NCBI RefSeq assembly: GCF_022869865.1 | Contig: NZ_CP094984.1 | Span: 2,046,001 to 2,110,000, forward strand | Direction of reading: 5' to 3' | Length of the DNA: 64,000 nt | DNA from: Arthrobacter zhangbolii | GTDB lineage: Bacteria; Actinomycetota; Actinomycetes; Actinomycetales; Micrococcaceae | Notes under the pieces: generated by a model | What the model was told of the DNA's origin: nothing | Database searches by the model: none | What the model saw: only the letters and a program-made list of their open reading frames with translations | Shown here: one piece after another, positions 8,854-17,712 of the stretch | Layout: every line of letters starts with the position of its first letter | Numbering within the stretch: the stretch's first letter is position 1 | Program-made: the position numbers and the translations under genes

Positions 8854-9456
8854 TCAGACCAAGGCAGCAGTCATGGCGGCGTGGGCCCGTTTGCCGGGAT
8901 CCCGGCGCGTTTCCACCTCAAGCACCTCGAACCCCGCTTCGGCTAGTAACTGTCCCATCGCTTCGACGGACCAGTAGTAAGCCGTGCTCACGGCATGCGG
9001 AAAAGGTGTCCCGGGAGGTCCGTCGAAGAATCCGATGAGAATCCGTCCGCCCCGGACCAGGGCGCGCCCCATCTCCGCGAACACCAAAGAGAGCTCGTCA
9101 GGCGGGACATGAATGAGCGAATACCAGGCCAGCACGCCGTGCAATGAATCATCAGGTACGCCCATCTGGCGGAACGAGGCGACGCGAAAAGGCACACCGG
9201 GAAAGCGCAGGCGGGCACTCTGAATGAATTCGGGGACAAAATCGATCCCCTGGACCATCGTTCCGCCCCGGTGGAGGAAGTCGGTCCACTGGCCGGGCCC
9301 GCACCCGGCGTCCACTACCCGGCCCTCAATATCTGCTGCCCAATCGCCGATGCGCTGCCGATCCAGCTCGTGCGTATCCTCGATGGATCCCAGCAGGCTG
9401 GTGTATTCGGCCGCCCGCGCCCCATACGCCGATCGGGTGGATTCATCACTGCCCAT
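8854..9456 (-). CDS. SAM-dependent methyltransferase (class I)
   Basis: A 200-aa Rossmann-fold methyltransferase. Motif I is VVDAGCGPGQWTDFL (SAM binding, residues ~47-61), motif II is around VQGIDFVPEF, and motif IV is LHGVLAWYSLIHV. The pattern matches Methyltransf_11/25 small-molecule methyltransferases, but the substrate cannot be read from sequence. It stands in a run of unrelated accessory genes on the minus strand (8854-11211). Confidence 0.85.
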   Translation of the reverse strand: MGSDESTRSAYGARAAEYTSLLGSIEDTHELDRQRIGDWAADIEGRVVDAGCGPGQWTDFLHRGGTMVQGIDFVPEFIQSARLRFPGVPFRVASFRQMGVPDDSLHGVLAWYSLIHVPPDELSLVFAEMGRALVRGGRILIGFFDGPPGTPFPHAVSTAYYWSVEAMGQLLAEAGFEVLEVETRRDPGKRAHAAMTAALV

Positions 9457-9497
9457 GCCGTTGAGCCTAGCGGGCAGCTGACGGCGCGCCCCGGAAC

Positions 9498-9785
9498 TCA
9501 GGAGAGCCGCTCCGAAACCGATACGACGACGTCGTCGCCGATGTCCTTCCCGATCTTCTTCCGCAGCTTGGCGCTGACCGAGAGCATGTGGCCTCCGGTG
9601 CCGGTAGGCATCAGGGCCGCGCGTACCGGTTCCCCGTCCACCGTTGCAGCGACCTTGACGGCTTTGCCCGTGCCGAACAGATTCTTCGAGTCCGGGATTT
9701 CGACGCAGGACCAGACATCACCCTTGATGTGCATGCCGATCGGAGCTGTGAAGTGCAGATCCATCGGTCCTGTCTCAGTGCTCAT
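9498..9785 (-). CDS. DUF1905 domain protein
   Basis: A 95-aa DUF1905 protein. The frame stays open far upstream, but the domain begins at MSTETGPMDLHFTAPI, so the ATG at 9785 is taken as the start. Typical DUF1905 features are the beta-strand repeats in GKAVKVAATVDGEPVRAALM and the terminal KIGKDIGDDVVVSVSERL. The family is common next to YdeI-like proteins; no function is established. It lies between the methyltransferase and the kinase-like gene. Confidence 0.8.
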   Translation of the reverse strand: MSTETGPMDLHFTAPIGMHIKGDVWSCVEIPDSKNLFGTGKAVKVAATVDGEPVRAALMPTGTGGHMLSVSAKLRKKIGKDIGDDVVVSVSERLS

Positions 9786-9861
9786 AAGCCCCCCTGCAGT
9801 TGGAACCGCCGCCTGTAAGCGCCGTGGCGGCGCCCCGGCGTCGGCCGACGTTTCTGATGTG

Positions 9862-10614
9862 CTAGCCCAACAGTGCTGCTGTCCATATCTTCTGATGGAC
9901 ATGAACATAGTCCGTGGCAGCCCGCCAGTGTTCCCCGTGGCCCTGAACGTACATGGATCCCCAGGGTTCACGGCCCGTGGCGTGCGAAGACTCCAGCAGG
10001 TGGTGCATGGCCGCAGCGCGCTGGTGCATTGCTTCCGGCAACTGCTCCCGAAGGCCCCGTTCCGCCCCGTAACCGTCAACGAACGCAACCAGATTTCCCG
10101 CCGCCCGCTCCGGTGCCAACGTCGTGTCTGAGAGCGTAAACGCCTGGGCAGCATAGGCGAGATCCCATAGTCGCGTGCTGGGTGCGGCAGCATCCCAGTC
10201 AATGAACACCCAGCGGTCACCGATAAGGAGGTTCCAAGGAGCCAGATCGTTATGACAGACCAGGTTGTTTCCCGGGGACGGGATTGCTCCGGCCCATTTC
10301 GCTTCAGGGGAGGGCACGAACGTTTCGCTCGCATCATGGATGGCACGGACTATTGCTCCAACCCGGCGAAGCTCCGCATGCGTGAGCGGAGGCGATTCGA
10401 GGGCAAGCCGTCCGGGTATGAATTCGGTGATTTGCCGGCCCTGCTCATCCCTGCCCAGGACCGCGGGGACGTCTACGCCGGCCTTCCGGACCGCGGTCAT
10501 CAGTTCGAATACGTGTGGCGTCGATTCTGTCCACGGCTTTCGGACCGTATCCCCAATCCGCACAACGGCGGCCGCGACGTTGCCGCCTTCGAGTAGCTGC
10601 TCCCCATCCATCAC
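9862..10614 (-). CDS. Aminoglycoside phosphotransferase (APH) family kinase-like protein
   Basis: 250 aa with the APH/choline kinase fold. The Brenner motif is VCHNDLAPWNLL (catalytic Asp) and the metal-binding motif is FIDWDAAAPS (the DFG equivalent). Family members phosphorylate antibiotics, sugars or other small molecules; the acceptor cannot be inferred. The protein begins with GTG then ATG one codon later; either could be used. It does not sit with resistance or transposition genes, so an acquired resistance role is not supported. Confidence 0.85.
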   Translation of the reverse strand: MMDGEQLLEGGNVAAAVVRIGDTVRKPWTESTPHVFELMTAVRKAGVDVPAVLGRDEQGRQITEFIPGRLALESPPLTHAELRRVGAIVRAIHDASETFVPSPEAKWAGAIPSPGNNLVCHNDLAPWNLLIGDRWVFIDWDAAAPSTRLWDLAYAAQAFTLSDTTLAPERAAGNLVAFVDGYGAERGLREQLPEAMHQRAAAMHHLLESSHATGREPWGSMYVQGHGEHWRAATDYVHVHQKIWTAALLG

Positions 10615-10662
10615 CCGATGCTAGCCGTCACTCCTCCAGGGAATGCCCTGGACACACGGCGT

Positions 10663-11211
10663 TCAGCACCGTGCCTCCGGCAGAGCCATAGCCGTGCGCC
10701 GCACGTAATCCAGCCGTTCGTGGAATCCCTTCGGAAGCTGGGCCGGCAATTCGCTGACCGGGAACCAGCGGTTGGCCTCGCTTTCATCGCTCACAGTGGT
10801 TACGGCATCCGGGCTGATGACCGCAGCGAACCCCACGTCCCAATGTGCTGAACAGGTGAAACCGCCCTGCAACTCGTGCCGGTCGAGATCAATGATTGCT
10901 GGCGAGAGCAGGGCAAGAGCGCCAAGTCCGGATTCCTCGCGGGCCTCCCTTTGGGCGGCTTCGGCCACCGTTGCGTCTTCCGGCTCGATATGGCCGCCGA
11001 ACTGCACCCAGAAGCGGCCCTTGCGGTGGAAACACAGGAGAACGTGCTCGAATCCGGGTGAAAAGACGAAGCAGGACCCGGTGACATGTTCCGGGCCGCC
11101 ATCCTTGCGTAGCGCGGCGTCTCCCATTGCATTCAGGAAGCGCAGATACGCTTCTTTCTGCTTTGAATCGGGAAGGGTCCGCAGATGGGTAAGTAGATCT
11201 TCGAGGGGCAT
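10663..11211 (-). CDS. NUDIX hydrolase
   Basis: NUDIX-fold pyrophosphohydrolase of 182 aa. The NUDIX box reads GGHIEPEDATVAEAA then REAREESGLG, a variant with one extra residue before REAREES and Asp next to the first acidic position. The C-terminal end carries WFPVSELPAQLP, a common NUDIX signature. The substrate is unknown. The start at MPLEDLL (11211) is chosen because family N-termini begin here; a GTG/ATG further up (11244) would add 11 residues. Confidence 0.85.
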   Translation of the reverse strand: MPLEDLLTHLRTLPDSKQKEAYLRFLNAMGDAALRKDGGPEHVTGSCFVFSPGFEHVLLCFHRKGRFWVQFGGHIEPEDATVAEAAQREAREESGLGALALLSPAIIDLDRHELQGGFTCSAHWDVGFAAVISPDAVTTVSDESEANRWFPVSELPAQLPKGFHERLDYVRRTAMALPEARC

Positions 11212-11311
11212 ACTGTCATTTTGCCGCACACGGCAATGAGTCACTGAGCAGCAGAGTTTCGGCTCAACCGCTCCGAAGCGGATACAGGGACGTCGCCGAT
11301 CACCCGATAGG

Positions 11312-12862
11312 TCATGCAGGGAGGGGCGGGGCCATGGAACGGTAGCTGTGCCCCGTTGGCGTAGTGATTTCCACAGTATGCCGTTCCGGAAAACGGCCGA
11401 TCGGCGGACGGGCAGTGGACTCCATCACCGCCGCTGTCCAACCTGGGGATTCTTTCGCCTGATTGCAGGCTTCGCACAAACCCTGCAGATTAGCTGTATC
11501 CGTGCTTCCGCCGGACCTGTGCGCCCTGACGTGGTCGCGGTGGCGGATAGGTGCACTGCACCACGGTGTCCGGCAGAACTGATCCCGTGTTTCAATAAAC
11601 CGGGCAAGGGATTCCGGAGCATAACGCGCCTTGGAATCCATTGCCACGAGGTCACCGGAACCGGGCGCGGTGTACAGCCGCCGGAGCCAAAGACCTGCCG
11701 GACCGGCAACTTCCGCGGCGACGTCCCGCGGGTGAGATGCCGTATTGTCCGGCAGTGACGGTGCGGCTCTGTCTCCCAGAGGCGCTGCGGAACTGCCTCC
11801 CAGAGGCGCTGCGGAACTGCCTCCCAGAGGCGCTGCGGAACTGCCTCCCGGCATGACTCCCGGATTGCTGTCTCCACTGGATGCCGCCAAGGCTGCGGCA
11901 GCCCGTGCCGATCCGGCAGGAACGATCCCGTATCCCTGCAGATGCGCAGGCTCGCCGGATCCGCTGAGCAGCGTGCGGTCGGTCATCACCAACTGGACTT
12001 CCAGCGGAACGCGGTCAGCCCTGGCCTGCCCGGTGATCCGTTCCACCATGGTGTCGGCCATGATCTGTCCGCGGCCCCTCGTATCACCACGCGCCCGCAG
12101 CGAATCTGCGGCACGGCTTAGCGCGGCGTAGACGGCGACGCCTTGGGCGACAGGCAGCAGGCCGGTCAGATACGTCATCGTGTCCGGTGCGGGCCGGCAG
12201 GAGACATACCGGTCCGCCGCTGCTTTGGCCGCCCGGCGCACCAAGGCCTGCTGGTCGATGCGGTAGGTGAGTTTACGGATCCGGGCAATCAGGCGCCTGT
12301 CGCCAAGTCCTTCCAGCAGGGCCGGGTCCCCGGCCACTTCCCGGTCCACGGTGCTGCGGTCTTCCACCGACAGGCAGGCGGTTTCGCGCACGATCAGGGT
12401 GGCCCGCCATTCACTGATGATCCCCTCGGACAATGCCCGCAGCGTGCAGGGCATTTCCTTCCCGAGGGCATTGGCGAAGCCCAGGATCCGCCCGCCCCGC
12501 GCCGGTGATTCCCGCCGGGCCAGCGCAAGCTGGGCGGCAACTCCCCTGCCCTGATGCTCCGGCGGAATCCCGGCCTGCGCATGCGCACCGCGCACGGAGG
12601 CGTCAAGCGCGACGGCGATCCGGGCCTGTGCGGCGCTGGCGGCCGCCTTAAGTTCTTCCAGGAGGCGAAGGCGATCCACCAGCCCTGCATCAGTCTCCTC
12701 GGCGACAGCCGTGAGGAAAGCGCGATTCGACAATCTGCCGATCCATGCCGAAACAGTGGCCGGAGACGCCTCAGCATCGGTCAGGGGCCTGGCATTTGGT
12801 GCTCGGAACGGGGCACGGGGTGGCTGAGGAACTTCCGCGGCGTGTGTCGATAATTCGAACAT
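11312..12862 (-). CDS. DUF222/HNH endonuclease of the REP13E12 family
   Basis: 516-aa protein with an N-terminal helical DUF222 domain (~residues 30-330) and a C-terminal HNH nuclease domain with zinc-type cysteines (CRTPWCSAPIRHRDHVRAHR ... CEACNQAK). Mycobacterial REP13E12 proteins share this layout and several are LexA-controlled. The linker contains three near-perfect copies of the octapeptide GGSSAAPL. The start codon lies inside an ideal SOS box, and TAAACT (12870-12875) lies 7 bases upstream, which suggests a leaderless, LexA-blocked transcript. No SD is visible. Function in cells is unknown; damage-induced nuclease is an inference. Confidence 0.9.
   Translation of the reverse strand: MFELSTHAAEVPQPPRAPFRAPNARPLTDAEASPATVSAWIGRLSNRAFLTAVAEETDAGLVDRLRLLEELKAAASAAQARIAVALDASVRGAHAQAGIPPEHQGRGVAAQLALARRESPARGGRILGFANALGKEMPCTLRALSEGIISEWRATLIVRETACLSVEDRSTVDREVAGDPALLEGLGDRRLIARIRKLTYRIDQQALVRRAAKAAADRYVSCRPAPDTMTYLTGLLPVAQGVAVYAALSRAADSLRARGDTRGRGQIMADTMVERITGQARADRVPLEVQLVMTDRTLLSGSGEPAHLQGYGIVPAGSARAAAALAASSGDSNPGVMPGGSSAAPLGGSSAAPLGGSSAAPLGDRAAPSLPDNTASHPRDVAAEVAGPAGLWLRRLYTAPGSGDLVAMDSKARYAPESLARFIETRDQFCRTPWCSAPIRHRDHVRAHRSGGSTDTANLQGLCEACNQAKESPGWTAAVMESTARPPIGRFPERHTVEITTPTGHSYRSMAPPLPA
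11772..11852 (-). repeat. In-frame 24-base tandem repeat in the HNH gene
   Basis: About 3.3 copies of a 24-base unit (CTCCCAGAGGCGCTGCGGAA plus CTGC on the plus strand) encode (GGSSAAPL)x3. The copies are almost identical in DNA, so the array is recent or kept homogeneous. It falls in the linker between DUF222 and HNH, where length change would be tolerated. Confidence 0.85.
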
Positions 12863-12870
12863 GTGTTCGA
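12855..12870. promoter_or_regulatory. LexA (SOS) box over the HNH gene start
   Basis: TCGAACATGTGTTCGA is a perfect match to the Gram-positive LexA site TCGAAC-N4-GTTCGA. The start codon of the HNH gene (12860-12862) forms the first half of its spacer, and a TAAACT -10 element abuts the box. LexA bound here would block initiation directly. Confidence 0.88.
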
Positions 12871-13006
12871 GTTTATGGTTTGATCACGACGCCTGGAACA
12901 CGAAACTGTCCCCTGTTGGTAAGTCGTGGCCGCCGCGCGCCTGTGGAGGACGGGCCGCACCTTGGAGCGGCCACGCCACCCGGATCGCCCCTACTCCCCC
13001 GCCCGC

Positions 13007-13080
13007 GACACCCGGCTCCGCCAGCCCGGCACCCGACACCCGGCCCCGCCAGCCCGGCACCCGGCACCCTACACCCGCCG
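13007..13080 (-). repeat. 28-base direct repeat downstream of the CapA-like gene
   Basis: Two copies of a 28-base C-rich unit beginning GACACCCGGCTCCGCCAGCC (13007 and 13035), followed by a partial copy (CACCCTACACCCG). It fills the space immediately 3' of the CapA-like gene (stop at 13085). The 222-base gap 12863-13084 holds nothing else apart from the HNH promoter. Confidence 0.7.
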
Positions 13081-13084
13081 GCGC

Positions 13085-14341
13085 CTACTGCGGATCCTGC
13101 GTCACCAGCCATTCTTGTGCCCCGGCCCCGGCAGCACCCATGGACTCGACCACCGGAATGGTCCGCGCCCGCACTGCTTCCCGCTGCGCCGACGACGCAC
13201 ACTCGCCCTGCGGCAGATCGGCGGCCACGGAACACCAGCGGTACGGGTCGCGCACAATGACCGACGGGGCCCAGGCCAGATCGCTCACGGTCCATGCGCC
13301 GTCGTCGTCGCGGGCAAACTGGGCCCGCACGATCAGGCCTTCGTTGTTCACGTCGTACCAGGGCGAAAGCTCCGTGACGGCATTGCCCAGCCCGTACACA
13401 ATCCACGTGCCGTTGTAGTTCTCGATCGGCAGCACCGAATGCGTGTGGTGGCCGTAGATAAAGTCGAACTCCCCGCTGTCCGCCAGGGCATGCGCCGTTT
13501 CCACCTGCTGGGTGTTGGGCGCGGAGGCATATTCGTCTCCGGCGTGGATGGCACCCACAACGACGTCGGCGCCCTGGTCGCGTGCGGTACGCGCCTTGGC
13601 GATCATCATGCCGGCGTCGAGCATATCCACCTGCCAGGGATACTCGGCCTGAAGTCCGTTCAACCCATAGGTGGCCTCGATGACGGCCACGCTGCCGCCT
13701 TCCGTTGGAAGGATCATTGGTTTGCCCGCATCGGCCTCCGATGCGTAGGACCCGGTGTGCTCCATGCCCAGCGAATCAAGCACCCCCAGCGTCCGGTTCA
13801 GTCCCGCCGTGCCGGCATCCATTGTGTGGTTGCTCGCCGTAGTACAGGCCTGATACCCCGCAGAGGCGGCAGCGGTGAGGATCTGTGGCGGAACGTTGAA
13901 CATGGGGTAGCCGGCGTAGGGCCCGTCCGGTTCCGCCACCGGGGTCTCCATATGGCACACCGCCAGATCGGACGCCGCAATATAGGCTTCCTGCCCGGCC
14001 AGCAGCGGTTCATAATCCAGCGGACCCTTGCCGGTGGCCGCAGCGTCCGCCGCTGCCTGGTCCCACAGCTGCGGGTGGACCAGCAGATCCCCGGCCAGCA
14101 TCAGCGAAAAGCAGTTTGCCGTCGGGCACGCCGGTCCCTTGCCGGGAATGGACGGATCAGCGGTAGGCGAGGGTGGGGTCGGGGCAACCGACGACGACGG
14201 CGCCCTGCCGGATGGCTCTCCCGCACCGTCGGGCTCCGGCGCTCCCATGCAGCCGGCCAGCACCAGTGCCAGCAGGAGCGTTCCTGTCACCGTTGATCTG
14301 ACCGAACGGCCCGGTACCCCCGTACCCAACCTACGTTTCAT
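13085..14341 (-). CDS. CapA/PgsA-like metallophosphatase-fold lipoprotein
   Basis: 418-aa exported lipoprotein: basic N-terminus, hydrophobic stretch TVTGTLLLALVLAGC with lipobox cysteine, then a Pro/Ser linker and the PGA_cap domain. Visible motifs are LMLAGDLLVHP, CHMETPVAEP, TTASNHTMDAGTAGL, GAIHAGDEY and FIYGHHTHSVLPIE, which match the calcineurin-like fold of CapA, the poly-gamma-glutamate synthesis protein. No capB/capC genes are near, so the role in this organism is open. ATG 14341 is chosen because GGGGGA precedes it at 4-5 bases; a GTG four codons upstream is an alternative. Confidence 0.88.
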   Translation of the reverse strand: MKRRLGTGVPGRSVRSTVTGTLLLALVLAGCMGAPEPDGAGEPSGRAPSSSVAPTPPSPTADPSIPGKGPACPTANCFSLMLAGDLLVHPQLWDQAAADAAATGKGPLDYEPLLAGQEAYIAASDLAVCHMETPVAEPDGPYAGYPMFNVPPQILTAAASAGYQACTTASNHTMDAGTAGLNRTLGVLDSLGMEHTGSYASEADAGKPMILPTEGGSVAVIEATYGLNGLQAEYPWQVDMLDAGMMIAKARTARDQGADVVVGAIHAGDEYASAPNTQQVETAHALADSGEFDFIYGHHTHSVLPIENYNGTWIVYGLGNAVTELSPWYDVNNEGLIVRAQFARDDDGAWTVSDLAWAPSVIVRDPYRWCSVAADLPQGECASSAQREAVRARTIPVVESMGAAGAGAQEWLVTQDPQ

Positions 14342-14457
14342 GTCTTCCCCCACGGAATCAGCCCCAGGCCTGCGACTGCCGGCGGCGGGGAATCGGACTG
14401 ATCCTACGCCACGGTCACATTGGTTTGGGCCGGCCCGCTGTGCCAGTCTTGGGGCTT

Positions 14458-16482
14458 ATGGACAACCCTTTCCTTTCCGCCAGCAGCCTCCCCTATCAGC
14501 TTCCCCCGTTTGAGCAGGTCTCCGAAGATGATTTCCTGCCTGCATTCGACGCCGGCATCCGGGAACACGCTGAACAGATCCGGGCCATAGCGGGCAACCC
14601 CCAGGCCCCTGATTTCGACAACACCATCGCAGCACTCGAGTCCTCCGGGCAGGCACTTGGACGCACCGCCGTCGTGTTCTTCACTCTGTGCGCCGCCCAT
14701 GCCACCGACGGAGTGCAGCGCATCCAGCAGGAGATCAGCCCGAAGCTCGCCGCCCACGAGGACGCCATCTACCTCAACCGCGCCCTCTTCGAGCGCGTAC
14801 AGGCGGTTGCCGGGCAGGAGACGGGCTTGAACGAGGAACAGGCACGCCTGGTCTCCGAGTACCGCCGCCGCTTCGTCCGCGCCGGGGCGGAGCTCGACGA
14901 CGCCGGGCAGGCGCGTATGCGCGAACTGAACGCACGGCTGTCGGAGCTCTCCACGGACTTTTCCCAGCGGCTGCTCAGGGACACCAACGATTCGGCCCTG
15001 GTGGTGGAGTCCGCCGCCGAGCTGGACGGCCTGCCGGATGACGACATCGCCGCAGCAGCGGCGGCCGCCGACGCCGCAGGGCACCCGGGCAAGTACCTGC
15101 TGTCCCTGGTGCTTCCCACCCCGCAGCCGGCGCTTTCCGCACTAACCAACCGGGAAACCCGCCGCCGCCTGCACACCGCTTCACTCCAGCGCGGATTCCG
15201 GGACAACGGCAACAACACCCTGTCCATCGCCGCGGAAATGGCGGCTCTTCGGGCGGAGAAGGCAGCCCTGCTTGGGTTTGCGAACCACGCGGAGTACGCC
15301 ACGGATGACCAGACCGCACCGTCCCTCGCCGCCATCCACGAGATGCTGGACAAGCTGGCGCCGGCCGCGGTGCGCAACGCGAAAGCCGAGGCGGAGGAGC
15401 TGCGCGAGGCTGCCCGCCGCGACGGGAACGAGCTGGAAGCCTGGGACTGGGCGTACTACTCCGGGCAGGTGCGGAAGGAGAAGTTCGACGTCGACCTCGC
15501 CGCCCTGCGCCCTTATTTCGAGCTCGAGCGTGTGCTGCAGGAGGGTGTTTTCTACGCCGCCAACCGTCTGTACGGGCTGAGCTTCACCGAGCGCACCGAC
15601 CTGCCCGGCTACCACCCGGACGTGCGGGTTTGGGAAGTAAAGAATGCCGACGGCACCGGACTGGGCCTGTTCCTGGGTGACTACTACACGCGCGACACCA
15701 AAAACGGCGGCGCGTGGATGAATTCCCTGGTGCACCAGTCGCGCCTGCTGGATGAACCGCCAGTGGTCATCAACAACCTGAACATCCCGAAACCGTCGGC
15801 CGGGGAACCCACCCTGCTCACCTTCGACGAGGTGGTTACCGCATTCCACGAGTTCGGCCACGCACTGCACGGACTCTTCTCCGATGTCACCTATCCGCAG
15901 TTCTCCGGCACCGCCGTACCGCGGGACTTTGTGGAATACCCTTCCCAGGTCAACGAAATGTGGATGCTTTGGCCGGAGGTCGTCGCCAACTTCGCCCGGC
16001 ACCACGTCACCGGCGAGCCGCTGCCGCAGGACGTCATCGACAAGGTTCTGGCTGCCGCCGTGTGGGGCGAGGGCTTCGCCACCACGGAGTACCTTGGTGC
16101 CACCCTCCTGGACCTGGCCTGGCATGAACTAACTCCCGGGGAGACGGTTGCGGACCCGGAAGCGTTCGAGGCCCGGGCCCTCGCGGACGCCGGGGTGGAC
16201 CTGGAACTGGTTCCGCCGCGTTACCGCACCGGCTACTTCAAGCACATTTTCGCCGGCGGGTACGCAGCGGCGTACTACGCCTACATCTGGAGCGAAGTAC
16301 TCGACGCCGACACGGTGGAGTGGTTCAAGGAGAACGGTGGCCTGACCCGGGAGAACGGGGACCGGTTCCGCACCGAACTGCTCTCGAAGGGCAACAGCAT
16401 TGACCCGCTGCAGGCCTTCCGGAACTTCCGCGGCCGGGATGCAGACATCCAGCCGCTGCTTGAACGCCGCGGACTGGCCTAG
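14458..16482 (+). CDS. M3 family zinc metallopeptidase (peptidyl-dipeptidase Dcp-like)
   Basis: 674-aa oligopeptidase of the thimet/Dcp/OpdA family. The zinc motif HEFGH lies at about residues 464-468 (TAFHEFGHALHG), with the third ligand Glu in EYPSQVNEMWM downstream. GYAAAYYAYIWSEVLDAD near the C-terminus is a family signature. These enzymes degrade short peptides in the cytoplasm; no signal peptide is present. The start at ATG 14458 begins MDNPFL; a longer frame lacks family support. It is divergent from the CapA-like gene and ends just before a strong terminator. Confidence 0.94.
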   Translation: MDNPFLSASSLPYQLPPFEQVSEDDFLPAFDAGIREHAEQIRAIAGNPQAPDFDNTIAALESSGQALGRTAVVFFTLCAAHATDGVQRIQQEISPKLAAHEDAIYLNRALFERVQAVAGQETGLNEEQARLVSEYRRRFVRAGAELDDAGQARMRELNARLSELSTDFSQRLLRDTNDSALVVESAAELDGLPDDDIAAAAAAADAAGHPGKYLLSLVLPTPQPALSALTNRETRRRLHTASLQRGFRDNGNNTLSIAAEMAALRAEKAALLGFANHAEYATDDQTAPSLAAIHEMLDKLAPAAVRNAKAEAEELREAARRDGNELEAWDWAYYSGQVRKEKFDVDLAALRPYFELERVLQEGVFYAANRLYGLSFTERTDLPGYHPDVRVWEVKNADGTGLGLFLGDYYTRDTKNGGAWMNSLVHQSRLLDEPPVVINNLNIPKPSAGEPTLLTFDEVVTAFHEFGHALHGLFSDVTYPQFSGTAVPRDFVEYPSQVNEMWMLWPEVVANFARHHVTGEPLPQDVIDKVLAAAVWGEGFATTEYLGATLLDLAWHELTPGETVADPEAFEARALADAGVDLELVPPRYRTGYFKHIFAGGYAAAYYAYIWSEVLDADTVEWFKENGGLTRENGDRFRTELLSKGNSIDPLQAFRNFRGRDADIQPLLERRGLA

Positions 16483-16501
16483 TCCCCGGCAGGTCCGCAA
16501 A

Positions 16502-16545
16502 AACGTGCAGGCGGGAACCGCATCCGGTTCCCGCCTGCGCGTTTA
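16502..16545. terminator. Bidirectional terminator between M3 peptidase and pdxS
   Basis: GCAGGCGGGAACC (16508-16520) pairs perfectly with GGTTCCCGCCTGC (16527-16539). The stem is extended by AAACG/CGTTT after one mismatch, giving an A-run on one side and a T-run on the other. It serves the two convergent genes on either side. Confidence 0.88.
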
Positions 16546-16571
16546 TGCACCCGGGTGACGCCGGACCGCTG

Positions 16572-17486
16572 CTACCAGCCGCGCTCCGCCAGGCGGTGCG
16601 GCTGTGGAAGCTCGTCCACGTTGATGCCCACCATGGCTTCGCCCAGTCCGCGCGAGGCTTTGGCTATTTCATCCGGATCGTCGTAGAAGGTAGTGGCCTT
16701 CACGATCGCGGCAGCCCGCTGTTCCGGGTTTCCGGATTTGAAGATGCCCGAGCCCACAAACACCCCGTCGGCGCCAAGCTGCATCATCATGGCCGCATCG
16801 GCGGGGGTGGCGATTCCACCGGCGGTGAAGAGCACCACGGGAAGTTTGCCCGCGGCGGCCACTTCCTTCACCAGCTCGTAGGGCGCTGCCAGTTCCTTGG
16901 CAGCCACATACAGTTCGTCCTCCGGCAGCGAGGAGAGCCGGGCGATCTCCGAGCGGATGACCCGCATGTGCATCGTGGCATTGGAAACGTCTCCGGTGCC
17001 GGCTTCGCCCTTCGAACGGATCATCGCGGCGCCCTCGTTGATGCGCCGGAGCGCCTCGCCCAGGTTGGTGGCACCGCAGACAAAGGGAACCGTGAACTTC
17101 CACTTGTCGATGTGGTTGGCATAGTCGGCCGGGGTCAGGACCTCGGACTCGTCAATGTAGTCGACGCCCAGGGACTGCAGCACCTGCGCTTCCACGAAAT
17201 GCCCAATCCGGGCCTTGGCCATCACCGGGATACTGACGGCACTGATAATGCTGTCGATCATGTCCGGATCACTCATCCGGGATACCCCGCCCTGGGCACG
17301 GATATCGGCCGGAACCCGTTCCAGCGCCATCACGGCCACGGCACCGGCATCTTCGGCAATCCGGGCCTGTTCAGCGGTGACGACGTCCATAATGACGCCG
17401 CCCTTCAGCATTTCGGCCATCCCGCGTTTAACGCGGGTGCCGCCGGTGAGGACGGAGGACTGGGGCTGGCCGGCTTCGTTTGGCAT
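16572..17486 (-). CDS. pdxS: Pyridoxal 5'-phosphate synthase lyase subunit PdxS
   Basis: (beta-alpha)8 barrel that makes PLP from ribose 5-phosphate, glyceraldehyde 3-phosphate and ammonia from PdxT. 304 aa, highly conserved throughout: [18 protein letters not shown], the Schiff-base lysine in [29 protein letters not shown], and the phosphate loop [21 protein letters not shown] 17486 is preceded by GAAGAGAA. In mycobacteria pdxS and pdxT are close neighbours; here they are 11 kb apart and transcribed as separate units. Confidence 0.97.
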   Translation of the reverse strand: MPNEAGQPQSSVLTGGTRVKRGMAEMLKGGVIMDVVTAEQARIAEDAGAVAVMALERVPADIRAQGGVSRMSDPDMIDSIISAVSIPVMAKARIGHFVEAQVLQSLGVDYIDESEVLTPADYANHIDKWKFTVPFVCGATNLGEALRRINEGAAMIRSKGEAGTGDVSNATMHMRVIRSEIARLSSLPEDELYVAAKELAAPYELVKEVAAAGKLPVVLFTAGGIATPADAAMMMQLGADGVFVGSGIFKSGNPEQRAAAIVKATTFYDDPDEIAKASRGLGEAMVGINVDELPQPHRLAERGW

Positions 17487-17643
17487 CTGGTTCTCTTCAC
17501 ATAGAGGGCGTTCTGGGACTATGGGATAGATTACGCGGCACGCTTCGGGACCCCGTGTCCCGTGACTTCCCGTGACAGGCAGCCGGGCGGGATTTGACGA
17601 CCGGTGGCACAGCGTGATCCGCGGCACAGCTGACGCCCGGCAT

Positions 17644-17679
17644 AAAAAATGTGCCGCGGCCGGTCCGGCCGCGGCACAT
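17644..17679 (-). terminator. Rho-independent terminator of the thrS-HIT-pgsA operon
   Basis: A perfect 15-bp palindrome ATGTGCCGCGGCCGG / CCGGCCGCGGCACAT (17649-17663, 17665-17679) around a single base. On the minus strand it is followed by a T-run (AAAAAA at 17644-17649 in plus orientation). It lies after the pgsA stop and before pdxS, so pdxS needs its own promoter. Confidence 0.9.
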
Positions 17680-17712
17680 CTCAGCGGGATTCCCGCAGGT
17701 TTGTGGAACTGA

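Noticed and set aside
10312-10330. CGAACGTTTCG motif
   Set aside because: Within the APH-type kinase gene and wrong spacing for a LexA site.
9862-10614. APH-family gene as an acquired antibiotic resistance gene
   Set aside because: No mobile element or resistance neighbours; the family includes many housekeeping kinases.
12926-14296. 456-codon plus-strand frame
   Set aside because: Opposite the CapA-like lipoprotein gene, which has signal peptide, lipobox and family motifs.
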